From Cymodocea nodosa (lineage: Eukaryota > Streptophyta > Magnoliopsida > Alismatales > Cymodoceaceae): DNA of 64,000 bases. Position numbers and translations under genes: made by a program. The stretch is taken from assembly GCA_036874045.1 (NCBI GenBank), contig CM072340.1, forward strand, positions 2,433,001 through 2,497,000, read 5' to 3'. Shown here one piece after another: positions 47,724 through 59,100 of this stretch; the stretch's first letter is position 1; each line of letters begins with the position of its first letter. The notes below the pieces were generated by a model that saw only the letters and a program-made list of their open reading frames with translations, had not been told where the DNA came from and made no database searches.

Positions 47724-48323
47724 TTAAAAGTCTATGGTATGTAAGGATGTTTCTAACTCCTCAAACTTTTCTGGTTTGAAAATGTTTAATTGAGTATCCT
47801 CATTGCCATATGATAACTTCATTACTCCACTTGTACAATTTATAATTGCCCTTGATGTTGCTAAAAATGGTCTTCCCAAAATTAAAGATGTATCATTATT
47901 TTTATGCTTAATTTGTTGGGAATCCAAAATTACAATATCAATAGGATATATAAAGTTTTTTATTTTAATTAAGACATCCTCTATTTTTCCTCTAAGGTAT
48001 CTTATACTTCTATCAGCTAATTGAATAACTGTACTAGTAGGAGTTAAGCCTTCTAATCCTAAAGATGCAAATATATCACTTGGCATAACATTTATACCAG
48101 CACCTAAGTCTATTAAGGTTCTTTCTAGAATGGTATTTCCTATGGTGCATGATATAACAGGGATTCCCGGATCAGATAACTTTTTAGGAATTTGTGGTAG
48201 AAATAAGGAACTACTTTGCTCTACTAAAAAGATTTTCCTTAAAACTTTTCGCTCTCTTTTCTTAGTACACCAGTCCTTAAGAAATTTAGCATAAGGTGGC
48301 ATTGTCTGCACTAAGTCTAACAA
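47724..48323 (-). pseudogene. Gypsy Gy1 protease region
   Basis: Aspartic protease of retropepsin type that processes the polyprotein. 'QTMPPYAKFLKDWCTKKRER' leads in, followed by 'DPGIPVISCTIGN' and 'ERTLIDLGAGINVMPSDIFA'. Asp-Leu-Gly-Ala stands where Athila elements carry D-L-G-A-S. 'LADRSIRYLRGKIEDVLIKI' and 'LILGRPFLATSRAIINC' complete the fold. This segment of 199 residues is open. It is part of an element that is broken as a whole. Confidence 0.85.
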
Positions 48324-48369
48324 AGGAATGTTAACTTGTACTTTTTCAAAAATTTCCCTAATTTTTTCT

Positions 48370-49304
48370 TATTTTTTAGGAAATGTTTGTTGTAATCTTT
48401 TAGGATAGGGTGCTAATGATTGTGATATAAAAGATTCTTTTTCTTTCATTTGATTTGTTTGATCATTCTTAGTTTCATTTTTTGATTCAGACTTTTCGTC
48501 ATTGATTTCTATATTTTCAGATATTATATTTTCATTATCATTTTGATTTGTGTTCTTACCCATCTTTATATTACTTTCTTTTTGAATTCTTGGTGGTATA
48601 TCAGTTCTAGATCTTAGTGTTATACATACATCTCTAGATTTTCGTTACTCTCATGATGTTCTTATATATTATTTCCGTGATTATGATCTTCAATTGTTTT
48701 TTAATTTTAAAGTACATTCTTTAAATTCTATTGCATTAGTATTCTCTTTTGTCTGTATATATTGCAAATTATGCAAATCTTTAACATTATAATTTTCATT
48801 TGTGTTGTCCTATTGCATAACTTGTAATTTCATTGTATATTCGTCCAATGCTTTTAGTTTTCTTTCTAGATCATCTAATCTCATTGCATTCAATTTTTGA
48901 TCAATTTTCATTATGGTTTTTTCAGTTTCGTAAATGATATCAATTTTAGGTTCTGAATATGCTTCCTTATAGTTTAATTAGTTGACATCTTGTTGCTGAC
49001 ACATAAAGTGTTCTAATTTGTCCATATTTTGCTCTATACTACACTCTAGTCTATCATACCTATCCCAAACTTCCGTGTCTCTCAACATATTACACATTCT
49101 ATACTGACCATCAGTTGGGTAAACCATAGGATTCTCATTCTCGGCTCTATTATATTGAAGATAATTCATTTGTTGTTCATGTCGTCTAACCATTTGCAAA
49201 CGTCTCAGTTTCAAACAATCAGAAATGTCGTGACCTTCAGAATTACAGAATTCACATATGCTAACTACAAGTTTCAGAAATCTTTGAGCATAAGCATATG
49301 CCAT
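48370..49304 (-). pseudogene. Gypsy Gy1 5' ORF with zinc knuckle, broken
   Basis: First ORF after the primer site, where gag normally lies. The ATG at 49304 gives 'MAYAYAQRFLKLVVSICEFC', which runs into the zinc knuckle 'CEFCNSEGHDISDC' (CX2CX4HX4C). It continues with 'VWDRYDRLECSIEQNMDKLE' and a coiled-coil-like stretch. It ends near 'CITLRSRTDIPPRIQKE', like the LRSGK motif before Athila protease. No capsid-type gag region is present here. Gy4 has the same start (61592), so this is a family trait. Several interruptions. Confidence 0.72.
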
Positions 49305-49385
49305 ATTCTCAATTATAGAAGAAAACACACAACACCCCTCTTGCTATTAAAACAAAACAACACTCACAGTTGCTTAGCTACTCAA

Positions 49386-49483
49386 TTCCCCAGCAACGAC
49401 GTCATAAAACTTGGTTAGATTTTTAGGCGGCACTAGAGAACTTATTTAGTTCCCCAACAACAGCGCTAGAAAATTTGGTTGCC
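49386..49483 (-). repeat. Primer site and two upstream primer-site-like repeats (Gy1)
   Basis: The functional-looking site is the complement of 49386-49404 (tgacgtcgttgctggggaa), one or two bases after the LTR end. It is related to the TGGCGCCGTTGCCGGGGA site commonly ascribed to tRNA-Asp in Athila/Tat elements. Two diverged units (complements near 49423-49440 and 49448-49478, 'tagcgctgttgttggggaac') lie just upstream inside the LTR. Gy4 has the same triple at 61425-61515. Confidence 0.7.
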
Positions 49484-51453
49484 TTGTTAACTTCTATTTG
49501 TAATGTAGTTAATTTATCTTATGCTTATTAGTAATTCCTTTTTAGAAGTCAACAAACCATCTTTCACACAAATTAGCTATTAATTCTAATTTGTATTTTA
49601 ACTGCAAGTGCATAGTGTATATTGTATTTGTGTGCAAGTACAGGTCGATCCCATAGAGAATTGAGCAAGAATTGTGTACTGTTCCGTTTTTAATAAGGAA
49701 ATTTATATCTTCAGTAAGCACTTCATTGAGTTATAGCTAACTCAACGAACTAACCTTGTTAAATTGAAGTAACTCAACGAAGCTATCTATGCAATTTAAT
49801 ATTACTATTTACAAAGGAATTCGGTCAACCATTGAGCGGTTCTACAGATTGTAAATAGCATCAATTAAGCTCTTTAATGCTAGTTAATATTAAATTTATC
49901 ATTCAACAACACTAACATTCAAATAATTCAAACAGTAACCATTAAAATCTTTAAGTATCAGGAACGATTCAATTTCAGTAAACTGTAAAACTATTTTCTA
50001 TTTTCTAAATTTAAACAAACATGAAACATTCCAAACACTAACAATGATAACAATAATCACGATACAAAACAAACAATACAACACTCAAATACTAACTATA
50101 AAAACAGATAAGTTGTTTTTGGTATTTTTATTTTTATATGATCATGAAAATGGGTGAAAGGTGAAATGTAAAAGTAATCTCTATTGATAGTAAAAACTTC
50201 CGTCACTACATGCGACGCGATTACACCACTAAAAATTTAACCACTTACAATTCTGTCTCCTCTCCTTATAGAATCGCGAGTCTAGAATTCTAAGTTGATG
50301 TCCTCTTCAACATACTGGCATCAACCCGAAACCAAGGCTAGAAGCTTTACGATCTCCTGAGATATGAGTCAGCGCTTGGTGAAAATGGCTTCCCTTCCCG
50401 CGACACGATCACTCCTCACAGTGGTTGTCAGGCATCGTGTTTGTCTCAAAATCGACCCAGCATCAGGAAAGTATCCTCACAGACCTCCGATGGTTGGTGA
50501 TTATGGTGGTGGTGGTGGTGGTAGTAGTAGTGTGGAACTTCAGGGAACTTCCGTCGCTACTTGCAGTTAGCGTGGTCCTCCTCCTTTGCACACATACTAG
50601 CCACCCCTTTTCATTTTTTTTCTCCTTGTCTTTTATATTTCTTAGTAGTAACTGCTTCTGCTTCGATGATCAGTTGGATTTCCTTCATTCATATCAATGA
50701 TGGCGATTTCTTCTTCCTTCCACGAGCGATTTCTTGTGTGATACATGCAATCGTGGTTTTCCTTCGAATGTCCTGTTTCTATAACTGCTACAATGGCATA
50801 TTAGAAAATAAATGGTCCGTGGAGTTACAGATAACTCAACAGACTTACTTCATTAATTTAACTATAAAACACGTGCAATAAAGAAATAAGTCGCTAACAT
50901 AACGCGTTACCTTAATGTGTATTCATGTAACTCAACGCGTACAGTTATGCTAACTTAACGAGTTAAACAAGTGCATCTCACATGATATACTAAAGTAATT
51001 TAAATTCAACACGTGCATAATTCTATCTTAACAAGTTCAAATATTTCGGACACTTACGAACCTGACTATCCGATGCTCAGATGCATTTCGAATAGTTAAT
51101 AAATAACTTACTGAAAATCCACTTAAGTCATGCATTGTAGTTTCAACATATGTAATCCAAGAAATAATAAAATATTTTTTAAGCATTTAAAACATAACTG
51201 TTCTATACATTAAACATAACTTTCTGAAATAACAGAAAATTTGGATACTAAAGAATTTCACAACCTGCAATTTACCGATAGTTCATAAATGTACTAAATT
51301 AACATTACTTCCCTAGAATTATGTAGATTCTTTCATTAAAGCATATAACAGTGCAATTATAACATAATGGCTTAATTCTCGTATGATAAGCTAAATATTA
51401 TGCAATTAACCATCATTTAATCGTTAATATTATGCACTTTTTCATTTTAAACA
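49412..51453 (-). repeat. 5' LTR of Gypsy Gy1
   Basis: 2042 bp; starts TGTTTAAAATG at 51453 on the minus strand and ends CTAACCA at 49412. About 96% like the left LTR by eye over the first 215 bases at the primer-site end, so perhaps one to two million years old at usual plant rates (inference). Confidence 0.9.
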
Positions 51454-51458
51454 GACGT

Positions 51459-52508
51459 CTACCTTCACAAGGGTTCTCTTCTTCATTTGTGAGGTCCCAC
51501 AAATCGTTTCTCCACTTTCCCCTCTTCTTTGGCTTCAGATGTATCACATTTTTATTATGTTTCACGTAGGTAGTTATTTATGTTCTTAGTTTTCATTGTA
51601 ATAGGGTAAAAGTAGAAAATAGATTCGTTGTTGTTTGTTTGTTCCTTTTTGAATCCATGAATCTTTGTTCTTTTCATCTGGAAATCGTAAAAACAGGTGC
51701 TGTTATTGATATATATTCATATATTGTTGTTTGTTGATGTTGAAATCCGGATATTACATTCTGTTATGTATGGAAAAAAATAGAATTCCTTGAAGGTTGT
51801 GCATGTTGTTTGCAGATTTGTAGTTTTGTTAATCTATTTTTATTTTGAGAATTCATGTGTTCTAGAGCATTTTTGTGTAACTAAAAATTCTGAAAAAAAT
51901 CATAATCATGATATTATAAGTCTTCTATGATTCTCTAAAATTTCATAGCAATCTGAGAAGATTTGATGCCATTTTGAAGCTATAACTATATCGAGCACAG
52001 AATTCGGTCTAAGACTCTTTTTTCATGATTGTAACGCATTTTGCGAATAAATATTTCATTAATATCTACATTCTGTCTATTTTGCAACGCATTTGATTTT
52101 GGAATTTTTGGTTGAGTAATTTGGGATTTATAAGGTTTTTAAGATATTGTTATTAACGCGCAGAAGTTTCCAATTTTATGCATCATTTTCAATATCTGAA
52201 TTTTCAATCATAACATTCGTGCGTTTCTAAGTGTGAATTTTTTTTTTCTGAAGTCCACATTAACAAATATGATTGAGATTAAATTTTTAGTCTAATCTGT
52301 TGATTGGTCGATAAATTAAAAATCTGTGGACTTACCTTTTTTGTAGTCTAATCTATATTTGGAAAGTATTTGCTTGCCATATTCTTGTAATTAAAATCCT
52401 AGATTATCCCCATTTCTCTGTGGTTCAACTCGTACTTGTCGACGTACTTCATTGGATGCCGTGCACTTGCGGTTTATAAATTTAAAACTTTCAAAAAAAA
52501 TCCAAACA
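51459..52508 (+). mobile_element. Solo LTR S1, right part
   Basis: Continuation of 33743-34297 after Gy1. Near its end 'gtggttcaactcgtacttgt' and 'ccgtgcacttgcgg' match the U5 end style of plant Gypsy LTRs in plus orientation. It closes with AATCCAAACA and the target duplication CCTAA. No gene seen in the roughly 1 kb. Confidence 0.8.
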
Positions 52509-54857
52509 CCTAACCTTCCGAAAGATAACTTAAGTCAAGTTTCTAAAATGCGACACGTGTCCCTTGGTAGTTTTATGATAAAAAGATATTTCGAATACTT
52601 GCAAACCTAACTATCCGATGCTCAGACACATTTCAGATAGTAACCAAATAACTTATTGAAAATCTACTTAAGTCGTATATTAAGATTACAACACGTGTAC
52701 TCTAAGAAATAATAAAATATTCTTTAAGCATTTAAAGCATAACTGTCCAATACATAAAATGTAACTCTCTAAAGTAACAGAAAATTTGGAGACTTAGGAA
52801 TTAAAAAGCCTCTAATTCACCGACAGTTCAGAAATATACTTAATTAACACTAATTCCCTGAAATTATGTAGATTCTTTCATTAAAGTATATAATAGTACA
52901 ATTATAACATAATGGCTTAATTCTCATATGATAAGCTAAATATTATGCAATTAACCATCATTTAACCGTTAATATTATGCATTTTTTCATTCTAAACACT
53001 TCCCCTATACTTAACTTTTGCTAGTCCCTTAGTAAACTACCAAGATCTAACTAGTTGGTCTTTCTAAAGTGATAGAATTAATTCTTCATTTTTTCTTCAG
53101 AATACATAAATTAGATTAATATAAATATATTCTGTATTTTTCAGTAATCTATTTTAACATTGTTTTCTCCTCTTCAACTTGCAAATATATTTAAAACATA
53201 TGTAAATTACATACAAAATATATTAGCATCACATAGGTGGTAGTTATATTATCAAATTTTTCTTTTCAAACATCTGCTATCTTGAATTTTCCAATATAAT
53301 TTCCAAAATAAATTTCAACTACATACGAATCAAAACACAATTCAACTCAATATGATTAAAACAAGAAGAATAATGAATTGTATCTCAAATAAACAACTTC
53401 AAAAGTCTAATCTAGATTTATACTTTAGTAATCTTAGATAATAGAAAATATACTCGATTCAAAAGATTTTTGTATTTTCACAAAACACTTTTATCTTTTC
53501 AGAACAGTATATGCATATTTGTACTTTAAAAGTTAATTTGAAAAGCTTGAATCATACAAGAGCTTTCTAATGTACCCATGTATCGAACTTTCAATCAATA
53601 ATCTCATATCTGATCAGGATCTTAGGTTGCTAGATTTAAAGAGTCCTTTTTGAAGTCAACAATCCTTACATACCTATCTGCTCAAGTACAAAAGGCTCAT
53701 GATCAAACAAATCAATAAACTCTCAAAGTTTTTCTCTTTTTTTCCCTTTTTTTCTTTTCAACACAGTATATATAAGTATTTCATTAATACAGATGCAATA
53801 AAACACAAATTTCATATAATTCTACTTCTATAATTTACTAAAAACATGAATAAATATCAATAAGTTCATACTTTTTTTGTAGTTTAATAAGATTTACACA
53901 TAAATCATTCGACAAATTTAATCAATCAAATTAAATGTATCATTGATCATATACATTTCATTTAATCCAAAAATCAACATTTCAGCTCTTTTAGGATTTC
54001 AAATCATTTACTAAGTTTCAGTTAAGCATTTTGATTTCTTTTTAAAATCATGAAATTGTTAAACTCATAAAATTCAATAAAAACATAAGATGCTATATCC
54101 AAATTTAAATTAATAGTAAAATTTGTAACATCTTATATAAGATTTTAAATATAACATTCAAGTAGTTACAGTTCTAAAAAAATTTTTTTACAATTTTAAT
54201 TATTGAATAGTTACAAGAAATTTCAGTTAGTTATAGCAAATTCATAAAAAGAAATTTTAGTTTCCACAAAAATTTGCAGCACAATTCTAGTTCCTCTATT
54301 TAACAAAATTACTTAGATTTAATCTAATTACCTCCCCCCCATACCTACATTTTGCATTATCCTTAATGTAAAAGATTTTACAGTAAATATCGTAAATGTT
54401 AACAGGCATAAATATTGTTTCGTTGACTTAGCACCTAACTCAACAAACTATTAATTAAGTTCGTTGATTTAATGAATAACTTCATGAACTGAGTTTGAAT
54501 GTAAATTCAAGATAAGTAATCAATTACATACCTTGTTCTTTTATATCTCCTTCAATATCTTTTGACTTTTGATTCCAAAAAACTTTTTATTCACACATAA
54601 AAGTAGAATATATAACAAAATAACATTTAACAACAAAACATAAATTATTAAATCAGTGTCTTGTGTGGAACCCAAGCTCTTATACCTTTGGTGGCTCACA
54701 AGCAAGCCAATTGGTTTCCTAGAACAGATACCAACAAACTAGATTGATATTTTGTTTTTCTTTTTTTTCTTATATAAAACAAAAACTAAAATTTTTTTCT
54801 TTCTTTTCTAAAAATAAATGTAGAGTACACACAACATTAAAAGTACAAAATCACAAT

Positions 54858-55870
54858 TTAAGAATATGATTGAAAAGTAGTGACAAATGGAACAAACATG
54901 TTAGTCCAAGCAAACTTTTTAGGCATAATTCTTCTTGCTATTAATTCTGTTTTAATGCAATTTGCTTTCCTTTTTAACTTGTAAACTCGTAGTATGTTAT
55001 CAATACTAAATATAAGTGTATTACGATTAATGAATTGAAATGTAAAAAGGGATCCCTTTCTTTTCCAAGATAATGTAGTTGTTTCTATTTCTACATATAT
55101 TTCAATACATTCCTCTTCCCACTTCCATTCATTTAGGTCTTTCATAATCCATATTAGAAATTTCATCAATTCATCCCACCATCTTATTAGACATAAAGTA
55201 GGATCATCATATTCATTATACCACATTCCTAATTGAATTTTATCATATTCTGCAGACGGTGGTTTAGCTATATCACTAGGTATAGGTAATATTTCTATAA
55301 AGTCATCATCATAATTGTCTATGCTTACTATATATAAATCAGATCTAAATGCAACTGATATATTTGTGACTAGATATATATATCCATTAAGTATGACATG
55401 TATGTTGTTAATTAATGCTTTATGTCCTAGATATATCATAGTATTTTTAATCTAAGATCTATTCAAAAAATTATACACACTTAAACATAAATCCTCATCC
55501 CAATTTCCAGTTGGTCTCCAGTAATACAACTTTTTAGGAATGGTCAAATTTTTATCAGAAAATGTTAAAGCTGACCTACAATTCTCAGTTGGTACTTTAA
55601 ATCTACTAGGCCTTCCTATATTCTATTCTTCTCTAGTGATAGGATTTCTAATCAAAATATCAAGTAACAGAATTGCATACCTTGGTTTGGTTCTATAAAT
55701 AATTAATCCTTCATCTATCCCCATAATATGATCTATTTCTTCTAATGTATTGGGTGGAATTCTAACAGTTTCTTCAGATATTCATAGCTGATTGAACTAC
55801 GATTAAATGACTTCCATAAAAATCCATCTCTAATATTAGTCATCTTTGTAGCTTGTAGTCCATGAAAATA
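54858..55870 (-). pseudogene. F-box-associated gene copy carried by Gypsy Gy2, broken
   Basis: Second copy of the cargo gene at 38117-39242. A stretch of 193 residues is open (54858-55439) and includes 'LYIVSIDNYDDDFIEILPIP', 'LGMWYNEYDDPTLCLIRWWD' and 'DLNEWKWEEECIEIYVEIET'. Similarity to the Gy1 copy is high throughout. The conserved tryptophan-rich F-box-associated motifs are kept, but the amino-terminal F-box itself is not recognised in this copy and other parts are interrupted. Its presence beside gag in both copies shows that the gene was captured before these insertions. Confidence 0.7.
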
Positions 55871-56143
55871 TTTTTCTATTGATAGGGTTAGGCATTGCTT
55901 GCATTGGTAATCCTCTAGTAGTTCTAACTTCTATTGATTCCTTCTATCTAGGGGGTATATTTCTATTCATATTATGATTCTGAATGGCAGCATTTCCAAA
56001 TACATGATCTAGACGATTGTTTAATTGTTGAATTATCTTTTCTAACTTCTCTATTCTAAATCCTTATTCAATTAATGCTTCATAACTTATATTTTTGTCA
56101 TTTATATTTTCTCCTCCCTGAAAATTGTTGTTTCTCCAAGATA
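55871..56143 (-). pseudogene. gag: Gypsy Gy2 gag piece
   Basis: Matches the carboxyl-terminal part of the Gy1 gag (39500-39780), with 'RNNNF', 'NDKNISYEALIE' and 'LEKIIQQLNN' type text. It is cut on its right by Copia A3. It confirms that gag neighbours the F-box gene at the 3' end of the family. Confidence 0.7.
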
Positions 56144-59100
56144 AGTTGAGTATTTTGTTTTGTTGATGTGTGCTAAATGAATGTAATCATATTTACTCAA
56201 TTACTATTGTTTGTGAAAGTACATTAAGAACATCAATTAATATAGAAAAAGTTTACTGATATAAATACTTATTTGTAATGGATCTGAGATTATGCCAAGT
56301 TAAATAACTAGTCATTAAGTTATACTAACTTTTCATTTAACTAAACATTAAGTTAACGTGTGTTTTTATTGTAAAGCATGATATATTTTAAAGTTATATT
56401 TTCTATATCATGTACAATGCACGTTAAAGAAAACTCGTTGAGTTAGTGCATTATTTGTATAAAGGTCATGTTTGGGTTTGAAAACGTCCTTGATTTGTTT
56501 TTATGCTTATATTAATAAATTATTTTAGAAGTAAACAAACAACTTTTAACAAAAATTAGATTTTAAGTCCAATTTGTATTTTAATTGTAAGTGCATAGTG
56601 CATATTGTATTTGTGTGCAAGTACAGGTCAATCCCATAGAGATTGAGTAAGAATTGTGTACTATTTTTATTTTTATATTAGAGTTTATATGTGTTCAGTT
56701 AAGCACTCCGTTGAGTTAACTGTAACTCAACGGACTTAGTTCGTGGAGTTATGATTAACTCAACGGACTAACCTCGTGGACTTAAGTTAACTCCACAAGC
56801 CTACCTTTCTAGTTAAATACTGCTATTTATAGAGGAATTTGACAAACCATTGGGCGGTTTCACAGAACGTAAATAACATCAATTAAACTCTTTAATGTTA
56901 GCATATTAGATTTGTCATTAAGCAACACTAACATTCAAATATTTCAAACAGTAACCATTAAAATCTTTAAGTATTTGGGAGGAATCAATTTCAGTAAACA
57001 ATAAAACTATTTTCTATTTTCTGAATCAAAAAAACATAAAACATTCATAATATTGACAATGATAACATTAATCACAGTATAAAATAAACAATACAACACT
57101 TTAATACTAAATGTAAACATAGATAATTAGTTGTTTTTGGTATTTTTGTTTTTATATGTTCCTGAAGATGAGTGAAAGGTGAAATGTAAAAATCTCTATC
57201 GATAGTAAAAACTTCTGTCACTACATGCGACACGATTACACCATTGAAAACTTATTCACCTACAATCTTGCCTCCTCTCCCTATAGAATCACGAATAAAT
57301 AATTGTAAGATGATCTCCTCTTCAACATACTGGCATCAACCTGAAACCAAGGCTAGAAGCTTTATGATCTCTTGAGATATGAGTCGGTGCTTGGTGAAAA
57401 TGGTTTCCCTTCCTACGACGTGATCACTCCTCACAATGGTTGTCAGTCACCGTGTTTGGCTCAAAATTGACCTGCATCTGGAAAGTATCCTCACAGACCT
57501 CCGGTAGTTGGTGATTTTGGTGGTGGTGTGGAGCTTCAGGGAATTTCCAATGCTTCCTACAGTTAGCGCAGTTCTCCACCACTTTCCCACACACTTTTTC
57601 TTCGTCTTTTATATTTCTTTTAGTAGTAACTGCTTCTGCATAAATGATCGGTTGGATTTCCTTCATTCATATCAACGATGGTGATTTCTTCTTCATTCCA
57701 TGAGTGAATTCTTACGTGATACATGCAATCGTGGTTTTTCTTTGTATTTTCTGTTTCTGCAATTGCTACAGTGGCATGATAGAAAATAAATGGTCTATGG
57801 AGTTAGTGTAACTCAACAGACTTACTTTGTTGACTTAATTATAAAACACGTGCAATAAAGAAATAACTTATAAGCTTATAACACTAACACAATGCGTTAG
57901 CTTAGTGTATATTCAAGTAACTCAACGCGTATAGTTATGCTAACTTAACGAGTTAACATGTGCAGCTCACGTGACATAATAAAACATTTAAATTCAACAC
58001 GTGCATAATTCTAACTTAACGAGTTTATATATTTACAAACCCAACTATCTGATGCTTAGATGCATTCCAGATACTTAGCAAACAACTTATCGAACATTCA
58101 CTTAAGTCATGCATTAAGGTTTCAACACGTGTACTCTAGGAAATAATAAAATATTCTTTAAGTGTTTAAAACATAATTGTCTGGTACATGAAATGTAACT
58201 CTTCGAAATGACAAAAAATTTGGATACTTAAGAATTAAAAAGCTTGTAACTTACCGATAATTCAGAAATGTACTTAATTAACACTAATTCCTTGAAATTA
58301 TGTAGATTCTTTCATTAAAGCATATAACAATGCAATTATAACATAATGGCTTAATTCTCATATGATAAGCTAAATATTATACAATTAACCATGATTTAAC
58401 TGTTAAAACTATGCACTTTTTCATTCTAAATAGGTCACGTGAGAACTCATTGAGTTATAGGCTTAAATGTTAAAATAGGTCACATGAGAACTCATTAAGT
58501 TAGTGAGCAAAAGGAAGAGACGAACTCGTTAAATTAGTATTATGCACGTGGTGAAATTAAAGTTTACGAATGTTATATTGTATAACGTGAGTTGCACATG
58601 TTTAACTCATTAAGTTAACATTACTACACTAACTACAAGCGTTGAGTTGCTATATTGAACACTAAGGCAACACGTTAAGTTAGCATTATAAACTTAAAGT
58701 TATTATTCTTACACGTGGTAAATACTATATTGTTTAAAACATTTGTTTATTTCTGGTTTGTTGAGTTAATTGTAACACTACGAAGCTGGTTCATTGAGTT
58801 AGCGTAACACCACAAACTTAGTTCGTTGAGTTAGCTACAGTTATTGTCACATGATTTGGCACATGATGAACTCGTTGAGTTAGATATGTTAAGTTATAAA
58901 TTTACTTGTTTTACTCATTTAGTTAACATTAACACAACGACTTGTTATTACACTTGATGAAAAATTTTGGACGAGAAAGTTTATTTTGCGAGAAATTTTT
59001 CAAAGATCCAGGATTAATGATTAAAGAAAATTTGAAAGGAAAACATGGGTCAGAACGTGTGTATTTTGATGAAGGAAAAAAAGAAGATGTGAAGAGTGGA

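Larger units (their letters stand above)
34298..51453 (-). mobile_element. Gypsy element Gy1 (Athila-like, 17 kb, permuted gag, F-box cargo), broken
   Basis: Two LTRs of about 2.04 kb (34298-36336 and 49412-51453) differ at about 4% by eye. The flanks GATGT (34293-34297) and GACGT (51454-51458) are a target duplication with one change. On the minus strand the order is 5' LTR, tRNA-Asp-type primer site, zinc-knuckle ORF, protease, reverse transcriptase, RNase H, integrase, extra ORF, main gag region, F-box gene, shared non-coding block, polypurine tract and 3' LTR. Pol is Ty3/Gypsy, with Athila-like motifs in pre-protease and RT. Placing most of gag after pol is abnormal for the family. Coding parts carry about fifteen interruptions. 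Inserted into solo LTR S1. Confidence 0.9.
52509..56143 (-). mobile_element. Gypsy Gy2, 3' portion (LTR part, F-box copy, gag piece), truncated
   Basis: Minus-strand copy of the Gy1 family. LTR 52509-52998 joins, across S1/Gy1, the part at 32272-33742. A polypurine tract at 52999-53009, the shared non-coding block (53011-54330, with the Copia-like section at about 53160-54170), the internal purine tract and GTTGA words (54330-54560), the F-box copy and a piece of gag follow. It is cut at 56143 by Copia LTR A3, so pol is not in the window. Older than Gy1, S1 and A3, all of which interrupt it. Confidence 0.82.

Noticed and set aside
51454-52508. Possible host gene promoter or 5' UTR intron
   Set aside because: At first this looked single-copy, but its end carries a Gypsy-like U5, inverted terminal repeats with 33743 and a CCTAA duplication, so it is LTR S1.
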